Positions 17,353 through 26,994 of a DNA stretch of 62,881 bases are shown piece by piece. Origin of the DNA: CAYHSR01 sp043821725 (GTDB lineage: Bacteria > Patescibacteriota > Patescibacteriia > Magasanikbacterales > GWA2-37-8). Under the pieces are notes generated by a model. The model did no database searches, was not told where the DNA came from, and worked only from the letters and a program-made list of their open reading frames with translations. The first letter of the stretch is position 1. Each line of letters opens with the position of its first letter. A program made the translations under genes and the position numbers. The stretch covers positions 1 to 62,881 of the forward strand of contig JBDRCM010000012.1 of the NCBI GenBank assembly GCA_043821725.1, written 5' to 3'.

Positions 17353-19827
17353 ATGCTTGTCTCATTTAATTGGATAAAACAATATGTCGATCTTCCTGAT
17401 TCAATCACAGCTGAAGAAGTTGCTGATCGGCTTACAATGGGCGTTGTTGAAGTTGAATCAATCAATAACATGGGGGCGTCTTTGGATAAAATAGTGGTTG
17501 GGAAAATAACAAAAGTTGAAAACCATCCCAATGCCGACAAACTTAAGGTTTGCATAGTTGATGATGGAAGCGATAGCTCTTTAAAAGTTGTTTGTGGAGG
17601 TTCTAATATAGTAAAAGGAATGAAGGTCGCGTTCGCGCAAATTGGAGCAAAAGTCCAATGGCATGGGCAAGGCGACTTGGTTTTAATTGAAAAAACAAAA
17701 ATACGGGGCGAAGAATCAAACGGAATGATATGCGCAAGCACTGAAATTGGTCTGGAAGAGATGTTCCCTTTAAAAGACAATTCTGAAATAGTTGATTTGA
17801 ATAAGCTTGGTGCAAAAGTCGGCCTGCCATTGGCAAAAGCGCTTGGGCTTGATGATCTTGTTTTTGAAATTGAAAATAAATCAATGAATCACAGGCCTGA
17901 CTTGTGGGGTCATTATGGGTTGGCGCGTGAAGTTGCTACAATGTACAACAAAGAGCTTGGAAAATATGATCCGCCTGTTTTACCGCGTAGTGCGTTGAGC
18001 GCCGACGAGAAAATAAAGCTGGAAGTTGAAGTGGAAGACAGCGTTTTATGCCCGCGTTATACCGCAGTTGTAATCAAAGGAATTAAAGTCAGCCAGTCGC
18101 CTGATTGGATGAAAAAAAGATTGGCATCAGTCGGATTGAGGCCTATTAACAATATAGTGGATATAACTAATTATGTGATGATGGATCTTGGACAGCCAAT
18201 GCACGCTTTTGATTTATCCAAATTATCTTTTGCAGACAACAAAATATTAAGGATTGTCGCGCGAAAAGCAAAGAAAAATGAAAAAATTTTTACCATTGAC
18301 AAAACTGAATGTGAATTAGATGAGAGAGATATTATGATTTGCGATAATGAAAAACCAATTGCTTTGGCCGGAATTATGGGAGGAGTGGAAAGTGAAATTA
18401 GCGAATCAACCGACTCAATTGTTTTGGAATGCGCGAATTTTGATCCGCCAACAGTGAGGCGCACTTCAACGCGTTTGGGCTTGCGCAGTGAATCGTCAAC
18501 GCGGTTTGAAAAAAGTTTGGATCCGAATAATACCATGCCCGCAATGCAAAGAGCTGTTCAGCTTATTCTTGAATGTTGTCCAAATTCCAAAGTTGCGAGT
18601 AAAGTGGTTGATAAAAAGGATTTCTCTCTTAAGACAGGGCCATTTGAAGTTGAATGGGATTTTCTATATAAAAAATTGGGCAAAGAGTTGGATAAAAAAG
18701 ATGTTTTGAAGATATTAAGCAAATTGGGATTTGAGGTCAAGGAAGGAAAGCATACAATGTCAATTAAAGTTCCTTCATGGCGCGCCACTAAAGATATTTC
18801 AATCCGCGAAGATGTTGTTGAGGAGGTGGCGCGGGTATACGGATATGGGAACATAGAGCCAATTGCTCCGCTTTTTGCTATGGATCCTCCCGCAATAAAT
18901 GAATTAAGGGCTTTGCAGACAAAAGTTATGGATGTATTTGTTAAAACAATGGGATACAGCGAAGCATATAATTATTCTTTTATAAGCGCTCATCAGATTG
19001 AAAGCATTGGCCAGAATATTGAAGATCATCTTGAATTGAAAAATCCGATTTCAAAGGAGAAGCCATATTTAAGAAGAACATTGGTGCCAAATTTGCTGGA
19101 TAATATAAAAAAGAATATTGAATATTTTGACGAAGTTAAAATCATTGAATGCGGTAAAACTTTTATTGCTGAAGAGTTTGGAGAAAAATCGCGAAAAAAT
19201 AGCGATGACCTTCTGCCCCGCCAGGATACTTGGTTGAGTGCGGTTTTTTGCGCCAAAAAGAATAATAATCCTTTTTTGCAGATTCGCGCTACAATAGAGC
19301 AATTGTGCGCAGTATTAAATTCAGAATTTAATTTTATTAGCGTTTCAAATCCTCAACCTTACTATCATTTGGCGCGGATGGCAACGCTTGCAATATCTGA
19401 AGTTGAAATTGGTCATGCATTTGAACTTAATCCGCTTATCCAAAAAAATTTCAACTTGGAATCAAGAGTCGGCTGTTTGGAAATAAATTTAACAGCACTG
19501 CTTGAGGCGATAAAAGGCATATCAAAAAAAATCAAGCGACTGCCGATTTATCCGGAAGTTTATCGCGATTTGGCAATAGTTGTTGATAATGAAATCACTC
19601 ATAATGAGATCGTGCAGTTTATTGTTAAGATCTCCAATCTTGTGAAAGATATCAAGCTGTTTGACGTGTATTCAGGCAAAGGGATAATACAAGGCAGAAA
19701 ATCCATGGCATTTCATGTTGTTTTTTACGACAATGAGAGAACGCTTGCCTCCAATGAAGCTGATGTTCTAATGGACAAAATAATAAAAGGACTTGAAAAA
19801 AAATTCCGCGCAGAAGCGCGGACATAA
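17353..19827 (+). CDS. pheT: phenylalanyl-tRNA synthetase beta subunit
   Basis: PheT edits misacylated Tyr-tRNA(Phe) and binds tRNA. The domains run in the normal order: a tRNA-binding (EMAP/OB) domain at about 40-155 with VGKITKVENHPNADKLKVC, a B3/B4 editing domain with MNHRPDLWGHYGLAREVA and PMHAFDLSKL, a B5 DNA-binding-like domain, a catalytic-like core, and a C-terminal anticodon-binding (FDX-ACB) domain ending in the MDKIIKGLEKKF region. Length 824 aa against about 795 in E. coli. The reading frame is intact. Confidence 0.97.
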   Translation: MLVSFNWIKQYVDLPDSITAEEVADRLTMGVVEVESINNMGASLDKIVVGKITKVENHPNADKLKVCIVDDGSDSSLKVVCGGSNIVKGMKVAFAQIGAKVQWHGQGDLVLIEKTKIRGEESNGMICASTEIGLEEMFPLKDNSEIVDLNKLGAKVGLPLAKALGLDDLVFEIENKSMNHRPDLWGHYGLAREVATMYNKELGKYDPPVLPRSALSADEKIKLEVEVEDSVLCPRYTAVVIKGIKVSQSPDWMKKRLASVGLRPINNIVDITNYVMMDLGQPMHAFDLSKLSFADNKILRIVARKAKKNEKIFTIDKTECELDERDIMICDNEKPIALAGIMGGVESEISESTDSIVLECANFDPPTVRRTSTRLGLRSESSTRFEKSLDPNNTMPAMQRAVQLILECCPNSKVASKVVDKKDFSLKTGPFEVEWDFLYKKLGKELDKKDVLKILSKLGFEVKEGKHTMSIKVPSWRATKDISIREDVVEEVARVYGYGNIEPIAPLFAMDPPAINELRALQTKVMDVFVKTMGYSEAYNYSFISAHQIESIGQNIEDHLELKNPISKEKPYLRRTLVPNLLDNIKKNIEYFDEVKIIECGKTFIAEEFGEKSRKNSDDLLPRQDTWLSAVFCAKKNNNPFLQIRATIEQLCAVLNSEFNFISVSNPQPYYHLARMATLAISEVEIGHAFELNPLIQKNFNLESRVGCLEINLTALLEAIKGISKKIKRLPIYPEVYRDLAIVVDNEITHNEIVQFIVKISNLVKDIKLFDVYSGKGIIQGRKSMAFHVVFYDNERTLASNEADVLMDKIIKGLEKKFRAEART
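19805..19822 (+). other. GC-rich hairpin overlapping the pheT 3' end
   Basis: TCCGCGC-agaa-GCGCGGA is a perfect 7-bp stem within the last pheT codons, between convergent genes. There is no T-run, so it may protect the 3' end or block read-through rather than terminate alone. Confidence 0.45.
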
Positions 19828-19839
19828 ACCCATTAATTA

Positions 19840-20223
19840 TTATTTATTCTTGGTTTTTTTCTTAACCTGCGCAACTGTTGCTTTCACTGCTTTGTCAACA
19901 GCTTGCTTTGCGACCTTGTTCATTGCTTCTGTCCCTTTATCCACTGCTTTTTTTGCATGCCTGCTGGCCATCTTTGCCACCATTCCTCCAACACCGCTTG
20001 TTCCAAATGTAAAAAGATCGGAAAGATATTCAATTTTCGTGCGCATGTGGTTTACTGTTTCAGAAAGCATCTGCAGTTTTATTCTGAATTCTTCAACTAT
20101 TTGGCTGGCATTGCGTAGAATTCGCGCTATGTAATAAAACATCCAACACATAAATACTGTTATCCATAAGATGCAGAACGCTATTACTATATATAGGATA
20201 TCTTTTGTTGAATCAAAGATCAT
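19840..20223 (-). CDS. small membrane-anchored helical protein (127 aa)
   Basis: One membrane segment (about residues 10-32) is followed by a long helical region resembling the DUF948 style (IARILRNASQIVEEFRIKLQ), a short Gly-rich stretch (FGTSGVGGMVAKM), and an Ala/Lys-rich C-terminal helix (AKQAVDKAVKATVAQVKKK). The type is an anchored coiled-coil protein of unknown role. It is convergent with pheT with only 12 bases between stops. A TATAAT sequence upstream around 20297-20302 on the minus strand could be its promoter. Confidence 0.7.
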   Translation of the reverse strand: MIFDSTKDILYIVIAFCILWITVFMCWMFYYIARILRNASQIVEEFRIKLQMLSETVNHMRTKIEYLSDLFTFGTSGVGGMVAKMASRHAKKAVDKGTEAMNKVAKQAVDKAVKATVAQVKKKTKNK

Positions 20224-20311
20224 ATTTTTAAATATTTGATAATTTAGAATGGTAATTATTAATGCACTGTGTAAAAAATTTAGAACTTACATAATTATTA
20301 TAACACAAAAA

Positions 20312-20347
20312 ATAAAAAAAAAGAATGCCCCTGAAAACTTCAGAGGC
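20312..20347 (-). terminator. terminator after the 127-aa orphan
   Basis: GCCtCTGAA and TTCAGgGGC form a 9-base stem (20327-20347), followed on the minus strand by ATTC and nine T residues. This is a good intrinsic terminator for the gene at 20417-20800. Confidence 0.8.
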
Positions 20348-20416
20348 AAGTGGGGCCAAAAGGCATGCTTGATTCGGATTATGAGATGAAATCGCGCGGA
20401 TATGTATGATGGCCGG

Positions 20417-20800
20417 CTATTTCACAGGCTGGAGTTTGAGTGTCTCGTCTTCGTCGATCTTGGCCGTTCGCTTTTCAATGGGCCTTACTTCGGCCGTATC
20501 TGCGTTGCTGGCTCTGAACGCCAGCGCCGCGTTTGAAGCGCTATCTTCATTTTCGTGCAAGCATATGGCTATGACCGGAAGGTCGTTTTTTTTGGTTGGC
20601 ACAAAAGTGAATTTCTTACCACTTTTAATTCTGCAAACCTTTCCTGTCCAGCCCTTCTTTGTTATATACACGATCGCTTCCATACGGAAGACAGATTCTA
20701 TCATATAGAAAATGATATGCAGTTTAACGTCGCCGATATAAAATCTTTTTGAAGTTTCGTATACCGGGAAAAAAGCGTCATTTATCCTTAAAAAGAGCAT
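20417..20800 (-). CDS. hypothetical protein (127 aa) with strong ribosome binding site
   Basis: I do not recognise this protein. The N-terminal two thirds look like a compact beta-rich domain with many aromatic residues (LRINDAFFPVYETSKRFYIG, then KKGWTGKVCRIKSGKKFTFV), and the last 45 residues are polar and probably disordered. It starts 6 bases after an AGGAGG sequence, one of the few perfect Shine-Dalgarno sites in the window, and ends at its own terminator, so it is a single-gene unit. It is divergent from dnaE. No membrane segment or signal peptide is visible. Confidence 0.7.
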   Translation of the reverse strand: MLFLRINDAFFPVYETSKRFYIGDVKLHIIFYMIESVFRMEAIVYITKKGWTGKVCRIKSGKKFTFVPTKKNDLPVIAICLHENEDSASNAALAFRASNADTAEVRPIEKRTAKIDEDETLKLQPVK

Positions 20801-20919
20801 GCCTTTCCTCCTTGTTTTTTGAGCTTATGGCTCGCAATATCTGTATATAGCATTGCATAAAAAACAGCTTGCGTCAAGCATTTGATTTTTACCCTTCATT
20901 ATTGTAAACTGGTTGTATT

Positions 20920-23900
20920 ATGATAAATTTCACGCATCTTCACGTTCACAGCCATTATTCTCTTTTAGACGGGCTTCCAAAAATAAAGGAATTGGTTGCG
21001 TCTGCCAAAAAAAAGAAATTCAAGGCCATTGCTCTTACCGACCATGGCAATATGTATGGCGCTATTGAATTTTACAAAGAATGCAAAAAAGAAGGCATTA
21101 AACCCATTATCGGATCTGAAGTATATATAGCGCCGGACAACAGGTTTGAAAAGGACAAGAACAATAGATATTACCATCTTGTTTTGCTGGCTAAAGATTA
21201 CAATGGCTATCGTAATTTAATGAAGTTAATTTCAATCGGCAATTTGGAAGGTTTTTATTACAAGCCAAGGATTGACAAGCAAATTCTTAAGGATTACTCC
21301 AATGGATTGATTGGCCTATCCGCATGCATGCAGGGAGAAATACCAAAGGCGCTCACATCAGACGGTTTTGACAAGGCCTTGGCTGTGGCAAAAGAGTACT
21401 CACAAATTTTAGGAAAAGATAATTTTTTTCTGGAAATGATGGATTTGCCTGCCTTGCAAGGCCAGACCGAGTTGAATAATGAATTGATTCGCTTGTCTGA
21501 AGAGAGTCAGTTGCCTTTGGTTGTAACAAGGGATGTACATTATCTTGAACCACGGGATGATGAAGCCCAAGATATCTTAACCTGCATACGCGACGGTTGT
21601 GTGATTGATGATCCAAACCGCCGTAGTATGGTTGGCATTGATTTTTCATTGGCAAAAACAAGTGATATTGCTTCGCGCTTTAAACATGCCCCGCAGGCAT
21701 TGGGAAATACCGCAAAGATAGCAGAGCGAATAAATTTGGAGCTTGAATTAAACAAGTGGCATTTTCCGGCCATTGATATACCTGCTGAGAGTGATGAAGA
21801 TAGCTATTTGCGTGAAATGGTTTTTAAAAAATTGGCCGATCTTTTGGTTATTGATGAAAAAATTAAAAAAAGAGCTAATTATGAATTGGATATTATTCGA
21901 AAAAAAGGATACTCCCCGTATTTTATAGCTGTTGCTGATTTTGTTAAATATGCGCGTGATAATGGCATTGTGGAAACTACAAGGGGATCAGGCGCAGGTT
22001 CTATTGTATCTTATGCTCTTGGAATTACCACAGTCAACCCTCTTGACTTCAAATTGCCTTTTGAAAGATTTTTAAATCCGTTCCGCCCGAGTCCGCCTGA
22101 TATTGATACAGATTTTGCTGATGACAGGCGAGATGAGATGATCGCCTATGTTACCAAGAAATATGGAGCTGACAAAGTGGCGCAGATAATCACTTTTGGA
22201 ACTATGATGGCGCGCGGTTCAGTACGCGATGTAGGACGGGCGCTTGGATACTCATATTCATTTTGTGATCAGGTTGCCAAACTTATTCCTTTTGGGGCCC
22301 AAGGATTTCAAATGACAATCGCTAAGGCGCTTGATCTTGAGCCGGAACTGAAAAAATTGTACAAGGAAAACGAGCAGGTGATGCGCTTGCTGGATTTGGC
22401 GCAGAAAATAGAAGGATGTGCGCGCCACACATCAATACACGCGGCTGGTGTTGTTATTTCACCTACGCCTCTTACTGAATATACTCCGGTTCAGCATGAG
22501 AGCGGTGGAGAGCGGATAATAACTCAGTATGAAATGAAGTCCGTAGAGGCCGCCGGCGTTCTTAAATTTGATTTTCTTGGAATAAGAAATTTGTCAATAT
22601 TGGGACGTGCCGTTGAAATTGTTGAAAAAACTACCGGCGACAAAATAGACATATATAATCTCTTATGGGATGACAAAAAAACTTATGATATGCTGGAAAA
22701 AGGCCATACCATGGGTGTGTTTCAGCTTTCCGGTTCCGGCATGACAAGGTATTTAAAGGAATTAAGACCGTCAAGTATATTTGACATCATGGCCATGGTT
22801 GCGCTTTTCAGGCCAGGTCCTATGGAATCGATCCCTGAATACATAAGGAGAAAGAACAATCCCGAGTTGGTTGAATATTTGGATGAAAGAATGAAGGATT
22901 ATCTTGATCAATCGCTTGGGTTGATTGTTTATCAGGATGACGTATTGCTTACTGCCATCAATCTTGCGGGCTACAACTGGGAACAAGCTGACAAATTCAG
23001 AAAAGCAATGGGAAAGAAAATACCCGCGGAAATGGAAAAGCAGAAAATAAAATTTTTTCAGGGGTGCAGGGATTTCGGCAAATTATCCGAAGAAAAAATA
23101 CAACAATTGTGGGAATGGATTGAGCCGTTCGCGGCTTATGGATTTGGAAAAGCCCATGCCGCAAGCTATGCTGTTGTTGCCTATCAGACCGCATACATGA
23201 AAGCTAACTATCCAATACAATTTATGACGGCTGTGCTTATTGCGGAAAGCGGAGACATTGAAAAAGTTCCTCAAATTATTCATGAGTGTGAAAAGATGGG
23301 TTTAAGTGTTCTGCCTCCTGATATCAATGAGAGTTTTAAAAGCTTTGCCATGATAGAGCCGAAAGACAACAGAGACGTGCATATCAGATTTGGTTTATGT
23401 GCCATAAAAAATGTTGGAGACCATATAGCTGAAGCCATTTACAGGGAAAGAAAGGAAAACGGCCCGTATAACAGTATAGAAGATTTTCTTCAAAGGGTCT
23501 TAGATAAGGATTTGAATAAAAAATCTCTTGAAAGCTTGATAAAGTGCGGGGCGCTGGATTGTTTTGCCATTGACCGCGGGGTTTTGCTTGCCAATAGTGA
23601 AAATATATTGAATTTTTTAAGGCAGGCGCATGAGCAGAATAACAGCCAACAGAATTCACTGTTTTTCAATACAGATATTGATATGACACAAAAAGTAAGG
23701 ATTGATCCGGCTGAACAAGCATCAGAAGATGAAAAGCTTTTGTGGGAAAAAGAACTTCTCGGCTTGTATGTAACGGCTCATCCGTTCAGTTTTTTCCAGG
23801 AAAGAATTAAAGATGTGTTAACTCCGCTTAATGAACTTCAAACGAGACCGCGCAACAGCTGGGTGGTAGTTGGCGGGATAGTTGATTCAACAAAAAAGAA

Positions 23901-24384
23901 AATTACGCGAAACAACCAGCCAATGATGTTTGCTACCATTCAGGATACAACCGATAATCTTGAACTTTTAATTTTTCCGCGCACTTACGAGAGAACAAAG
24001 GACGTATGGGTTGAAGGGGAAATTGTTTGCGTTGTTGGAAAAACATCCAAAGAGCCGGGTGACGACAAACTTTTTGTTGAAAAAGCGTTTAAGATGAACA
24101 AGGAAAATCTTGATCAATTGATCAGGCAGATGAGCGTTGTAAACAACGCTAATGAAAGATTCGCGCAAAACGCTTCAGCAAATGAAGAAACAATTGAGAT
24201 CCTGGTTACTAAAGAGCAAGTAAGGGAAAAGGGCGAGGAAATTAAAAAAATATTAAAGAAATTTTCAGGACAAGCGCGCGTTTATCTTATAGTTGACGAC
24301 AAAAAGATAAGGACATCATTCAGTTGCGAAAAATGCAATGGGTTGCGAGAAGAGCTGGGCAAGCTTATTGAAGTTGAATTTTAA
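20920..24384 (+). CDS. dnaE: DNA polymerase III alpha subunit
   Basis: This is the replicative C-family polymerase. The 1154 residues match E. coli DnaE (1160). An N-terminal PHP domain begins HLHVHSHYSLLDG with its metal-site histidines kept. The catalytic aspartates are in PDIDTDFADDRR near residues 393-404. The palm, thumb and finger motifs (GSGAGSIVSY, AYGFGKAHAASYA) are followed by a helix-hairpin-helix region and an OB fold (WVVVGGIVDSTKKK) near 990. It has no exonuclease insertion, so it is DnaE rather than PolC. The stop codon lies in the target duplication of a MITE-like element. Confidence 0.97.
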   Translation: MINFTHLHVHSHYSLLDGLPKIKELVASAKKKKFKAIALTDHGNMYGAIEFYKECKKEGIKPIIGSEVYIAPDNRFEKDKNNRYYHLVLLAKDYNGYRNLMKLISIGNLEGFYYKPRIDKQILKDYSNGLIGLSACMQGEIPKALTSDGFDKALAVAKEYSQILGKDNFFLEMMDLPALQGQTELNNELIRLSEESQLPLVVTRDVHYLEPRDDEAQDILTCIRDGCVIDDPNRRSMVGIDFSLAKTSDIASRFKHAPQALGNTAKIAERINLELELNKWHFPAIDIPAESDEDSYLREMVFKKLADLLVIDEKIKKRANYELDIIRKKGYSPYFIAVADFVKYARDNGIVETTRGSGAGSIVSYALGITTVNPLDFKLPFERFLNPFRPSPPDIDTDFADDRRDEMIAYVTKKYGADKVAQIITFGTMMARGSVRDVGRALGYSYSFCDQVAKLIPFGAQGFQMTIAKALDLEPELKKLYKENEQVMRLLDLAQKIEGCARHTSIHAAGVVISPTPLTEYTPVQHESGGERIITQYEMKSVEAAGVLKFDFLGIRNLSILGRAVEIVEKTTGDKIDIYNLLWDDKKTYDMLEKGHTMGVFQLSGSGMTRYLKELRPSSIFDIMAMVALFRPGPMESIPEYIRRKNNPELVEYLDERMKDYLDQSLGLIVYQDDVLLTAINLAGYNWEQADKFRKAMGKKIPAEMEKQKIKFFQGCRDFGKLSEEKIQQLWEWIEPFAAYGFGKAHAASYAVVAYQTAYMKANYPIQFMTAVLIAESGDIEKVPQIIHECEKMGLSVLPPDINESFKSFAMIEPKDNRDVHIRFGLCAIKNVGDHIAEAIYRERKENGPYNSIEDFLQRVLDKDLNKKSLESLIKCGALDCFAIDRGVLLANSENILNFLRQAHEQNNSQQNSLFFNTDIDMTQKVRIDPAEQASEDEKLLWEKELLGLYVTAHPFSFFQERIKDVLTPLNELQTRPRNSWVVVGGIVDSTKKKITRNNQPMMFATIQDTTDNLELLIFPRTYERTKDVWVEGEIVCVVGKTSKEPGDDKLFVEKAFKMNKENLDQLIRQMSVVNNANERFAQNASANEETIEILVTKEQVREKGEEIKKILKKFSGQARVYLIVDDKKIRTSFSCEKCNGLREELGKLIEVEF

Positions 24385-24619
24385 GGGTCTATCGCCAAAT
24401 GCGCTTTCGCAACGAAATTGATAAATTATGAGACAAAATTGTTGATAATTCCATAGTTATCTTCGCTCGCTCGAAAAAGAAAAATTATCATTTTTCTTTT
24501 CTCTCGCTTCGCTTGATAAAAAATTTTGAGGCCTATCTGTAAGATAAACCAAGAAATTTTGAAACGATTTTGGCTATAATTTATGAATTGCAGTAGAAAT
24601 GGTATTTGGCGACAGACCC
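24385..24619. mobile_element. MITE-like element, longest copy (235 bp)
   Basis: The element starts gggtctatcgccaaatgcgc and ends with the inverted sequence atttggcgacagaccc. It is flanked on both sides by TTAA (24381-24384 and 24620-24623), which looks like a target duplication. It has no coding capacity and its interior contains further inverted repeats (ATAAATTAT/ATAATTTAT and a GAAAAAGAAAAA hairpin), so it can fold into one long hairpin. It fills the whole gap between the convergent dnaE and prs stop codons and may act as a two-way terminator. Confidence 0.8.
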
Positions 24620-25552
24620 TTAAATATCATTAAGATTTTTAATGGATTGATTGGCGTTTATTCTTTTTATGCATTCGGCAAACATTGGCGCGACTGAAAC
24701 AACTTCCAAGTTGTTTATTTTTTTATATCCGAGTGGAATCGTGTCAGTAATAACTATTTTATTAATTGGCGAATTATTAAGCTCTTCAACTGCGTTGTTT
24801 CCTAAAATCGCGTGCGTAACGCAAGCGTCAACTGATTTTGCTCCCGCAGTATTTATCAGATATTCTGTGTCGCGTATAAGAGTCCGCCCACTGGAAATCT
24901 CGTCATCAATAAGCAGGACTTTTTTGTCGCGCACTTCTCCCACAAGCCCTTTTACTTTTGGCTGGTCATCATTGGCTTCCCGCCTTTTGTCCATAATAGC
25001 CATTTCAAGCGACAGGCCTTCAGCATAAGTTTTAAGAATTTTTGCAGCGCCGGCATCCGCGGCTACCAGAATATAGTCGGTTAGATCCCAGTTTTTTAAG
25101 TAATTTATGAGTGCAGGAGCGCCAAGCAGATGATCGCATGGAATTGAGAAAAAGCCCTGGAGTTGAGGCGAATGCATTTCCATTATAAGCGCCCTATCAG
25201 CGCCTGCGGTTTCTAAAAGGTCGGCTACGAGACGTGCGGTTATGCAAATTCTCGGCTGGTCTTTTTTGTCAGAGCGCGCATAAGGAAAATACGGCATTAC
25301 AGCTGTTATTCTTTGAGCTGAAGCTCCGCGCAAAGCCCGTACAATCATAAGCAGTTCAACAAGATGAACATCAACCGAGGGCGCGCTTGTCTGCACCACA
25401 AACACGTCTTCGCCCCGCACTGCCTCGTCAATTGTTACAAAGCGGTTATTATTGGAAAAGGTAAAGCTGTTTGAGCGGCCAAGTTCAAGATTGAGTTGAG
25501 CGCATATTTTTTTTGCAAATTCCACATGGCTTGAGCCGGAAAATATTTTCAT
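24620..25552 (-). CDS. prs: ribose-phosphate pyrophosphokinase
   Basis: Prs makes PRPP from ribose 5-phosphate and ATP for nucleotide and amino-acid synthesis. The 310 residues match the family (about 315). Seen are the ATP-binding/flexible loop region PYFPYARSDKKDQPR (residues near 105), the ribose-phosphate loop DKRREANDDQ, and the PRPP-binding motif LLIDDEISSGRT near 215. The second aspartate and the SGRT end replace the common DDMIDTGGT, a modest variation seen in divergent family members. The gene follows tsaD by 67 bases on the same strand. Confidence 0.94.
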   Translation of the reverse strand: MKIFSGSSHVEFAKKICAQLNLELGRSNSFTFSNNNRFVTIDEAVRGEDVFVVQTSAPSVDVHLVELLMIVRALRGASAQRITAVMPYFPYARSDKKDQPRICITARLVADLLETAGADRALIMEMHSPQLQGFFSIPCDHLLGAPALINYLKNWDLTDYILVAADAGAAKILKTYAEGLSLEMAIMDKRREANDDQPKVKGLVGEVRDKKVLLIDDEISSGRTLIRDTEYLINTAGAKSVDACVTHAILGNNAVEELNNSPINKIVITDTIPLGYKKINNLEVVSVAPMFAECIKRINANQSIKNLNDI

Positions 25553-25619
25553 AAAAATGATTGATTATTGATTAATGTAGTGAAAAGATGCAGAAGATAA
25601 ATACACATCTTTTTGTATT

Positions 25620-26720
25620 TTATGCCAGTTTCCAGTTTGGGTCAACATGAATTTTTTGCCAGTCAACAAAGTCGTTTCGCTTTGCATGATAATAGCCGGC
25701 AACTGCTATCATTCCGGCATTATCCATACTGTATGCGGTTTTTGGAGACATAAATGAGATTGCAGGACAGTTTAATTCAAGATTGTGTTTGAGTTGTTTT
25801 CGCAATTGTTGATTGGCTGAAACGCCACCTGCCAAAATTATTGTTTTTGGCTTGTATTTTAAGGCGGATTTTATTGTTTTTCCAACTAAAACATCAATAA
25901 TTGCCTGTTGAAAGCTCGCGCAAAAGTCATTTTTATTGAGTTTGTTTTTGTGGTCGCGCAACCAATATAGGGCGGATGTTTTTAATCCGGCAAAGCTGAA
26001 GTCAAAATTATTTTGATTGAGCATAGGCCTTGGAAAATTAATGGCCTTTGGGTTTCCTTTTTTAGCAAGGCGTGATATTTCTGGTCCGCCCGGGTATTCA
26101 AGGCCGATCAGTTTTGCGACTTTGTCAAAACATTCGCCGGCTGCATCGTCTTTAGTGGAGCCAAGACGCTTATACAGCCCGCGCCGTTCTGAAAGAATCA
26201 GTTCAGTGTGTCCGCCGCTTGCTATCAGCGCGAGCGCTGGAAATTCAATATGGTTTGTTTTTTGCTTTATATTTTTTTCAGCAATATTTTTTTTGGAGTT
26301 TTTTTGTTGACGATCTTTAATTTTCACTGAAAAAAAATGGCCCTCAATATGGTTTATTGGAATTAAAGGAACTTTCCACGCAAATGATAATGTTCTTGCT
26401 GTTTGAGATCCAACCAACAGCCCTGTGATAAGTCCGGGACCTGCGGTTACTGCAATGGCCTTAATTTTTTTAATTAAATAATCAGCTGATTGAGAAGGAT
26501 AGAGCGCATGGACGGCTGAATTTAAAACTTCAGAGAGCATTGGAATGATTTTTTCACAATGCGCACGCCCTGCCAATTCAGGCACCACTCCGCCATATTT
26601 TTTATGGATATTAATTTGGTTTGCTGATTTTTGGCTAACAACAAAACAGCCGAGTTTTGAGCAATCCATTAAAGCAATGCTTGTGTCATCGCACGAGCTT
26701 TCTATTCCAAGAATAAGCAT
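25620..26720 (-). CDS. tsaD: tRNA N6-threonylcarbamoyltransferase TsaD
   Basis: TsaD (Kae1/YgjD family) transfers the threonylcarbamoyl group to A37 of ANN-decoding tRNAs. Visible are the N-terminal ILGIESSCDDT motif, the metal site NHIEGH near residue 123 (usually HHMEGH, with both ligand histidines retained), SGGHTELIL, and the C-terminal ILAGGVSANQQLR and MDNAGMIA motifs. At 366 residues it is about 25 longer than usual because of a Lys/Asn-rich insert around residues 133-155. TsaC, the enzyme making the donor, is encoded at 51211. Confidence 0.95.
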   Translation of the reverse strand: MLILGIESSCDDTSIALMDCSKLGCFVVSQKSANQINIHKKYGGVVPELAGRAHCEKIIPMLSEVLNSAVHALYPSQSADYLIKKIKAIAVTAGPGLITGLLVGSQTARTLSFAWKVPLIPINHIEGHFFSVKIKDRQQKNSKKNIAEKNIKQKTNHIEFPALALIASGGHTELILSERRGLYKRLGSTKDDAAGECFDKVAKLIGLEYPGGPEISRLAKKGNPKAINFPRPMLNQNNFDFSFAGLKTSALYWLRDHKNKLNKNDFCASFQQAIIDVLVGKTIKSALKYKPKTIILAGGVSANQQLRKQLKHNLELNCPAISFMSPKTAYSMDNAGMIAVAGYYHAKRNDFVDWQKIHVDPNWKLA

Positions 26721-26820
26721 GTTTGAAGTTGTTGAGTACTTTTGTCCGCATTTTATCCCAAAAAATGCGTTATGTCAAATATACGCTGAACAATGCGAGA
26801 GTTTTTAAGAGAAAAAATTG

Positions 26821-26894
26821 TGCCAGGGGGGAGATTTGAACTCCCGACCTTAGGGTTATGAATCCTACGCTCTCACCAACTGAGCTACCCTGAC
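26821..26894 (-). tRNA. tRNA-Met (CAT)
   Basis: The cloverleaf folds with acceptor stem GTCAGGG/CCCTGGC, D stem GCTC/GAGC, anticodon loop TTCATAA (anticodon CAT), T stem GGGAG/CTCCC and discriminator A. Length 74; CCA is not encoded. The acceptor pair G1-C72 argues against an initiator tRNA, so this is elongator tRNA-Met or possibly a CAT-anticodon tRNA-Ile that needs lysidine. The innermost anticodon-stem pair is an A-C mismatch. Confidence 0.92.
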
Positions 26895-26918
26895 AGTATC
26901 CTCGCTTATATGATAGAA

Positions 26919-26947
26919 ATTATAATTTTTTTTGGCGTGATTGTCAA
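26919..26947 (-). promoter_or_regulatory. promoter of tRNA-Met (and tsaD-prs)
   Basis: On the minus strand TTGACA (26942-26947) and TATAAT (26919-26924) are separated by 17 bases, a consensus sigma-70-type promoter about 25 bases upstream of the tRNA 5' end. tsaD starts 100 bases after the tRNA with no terminator seen between, so the tRNA, tsaD and prs may be one transcript. Confidence 0.85.
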
Positions 26948-26994
26948 ACATGAAATTTACAATTGCGGGCAATGGATAGGCAATATTGCAAGCC

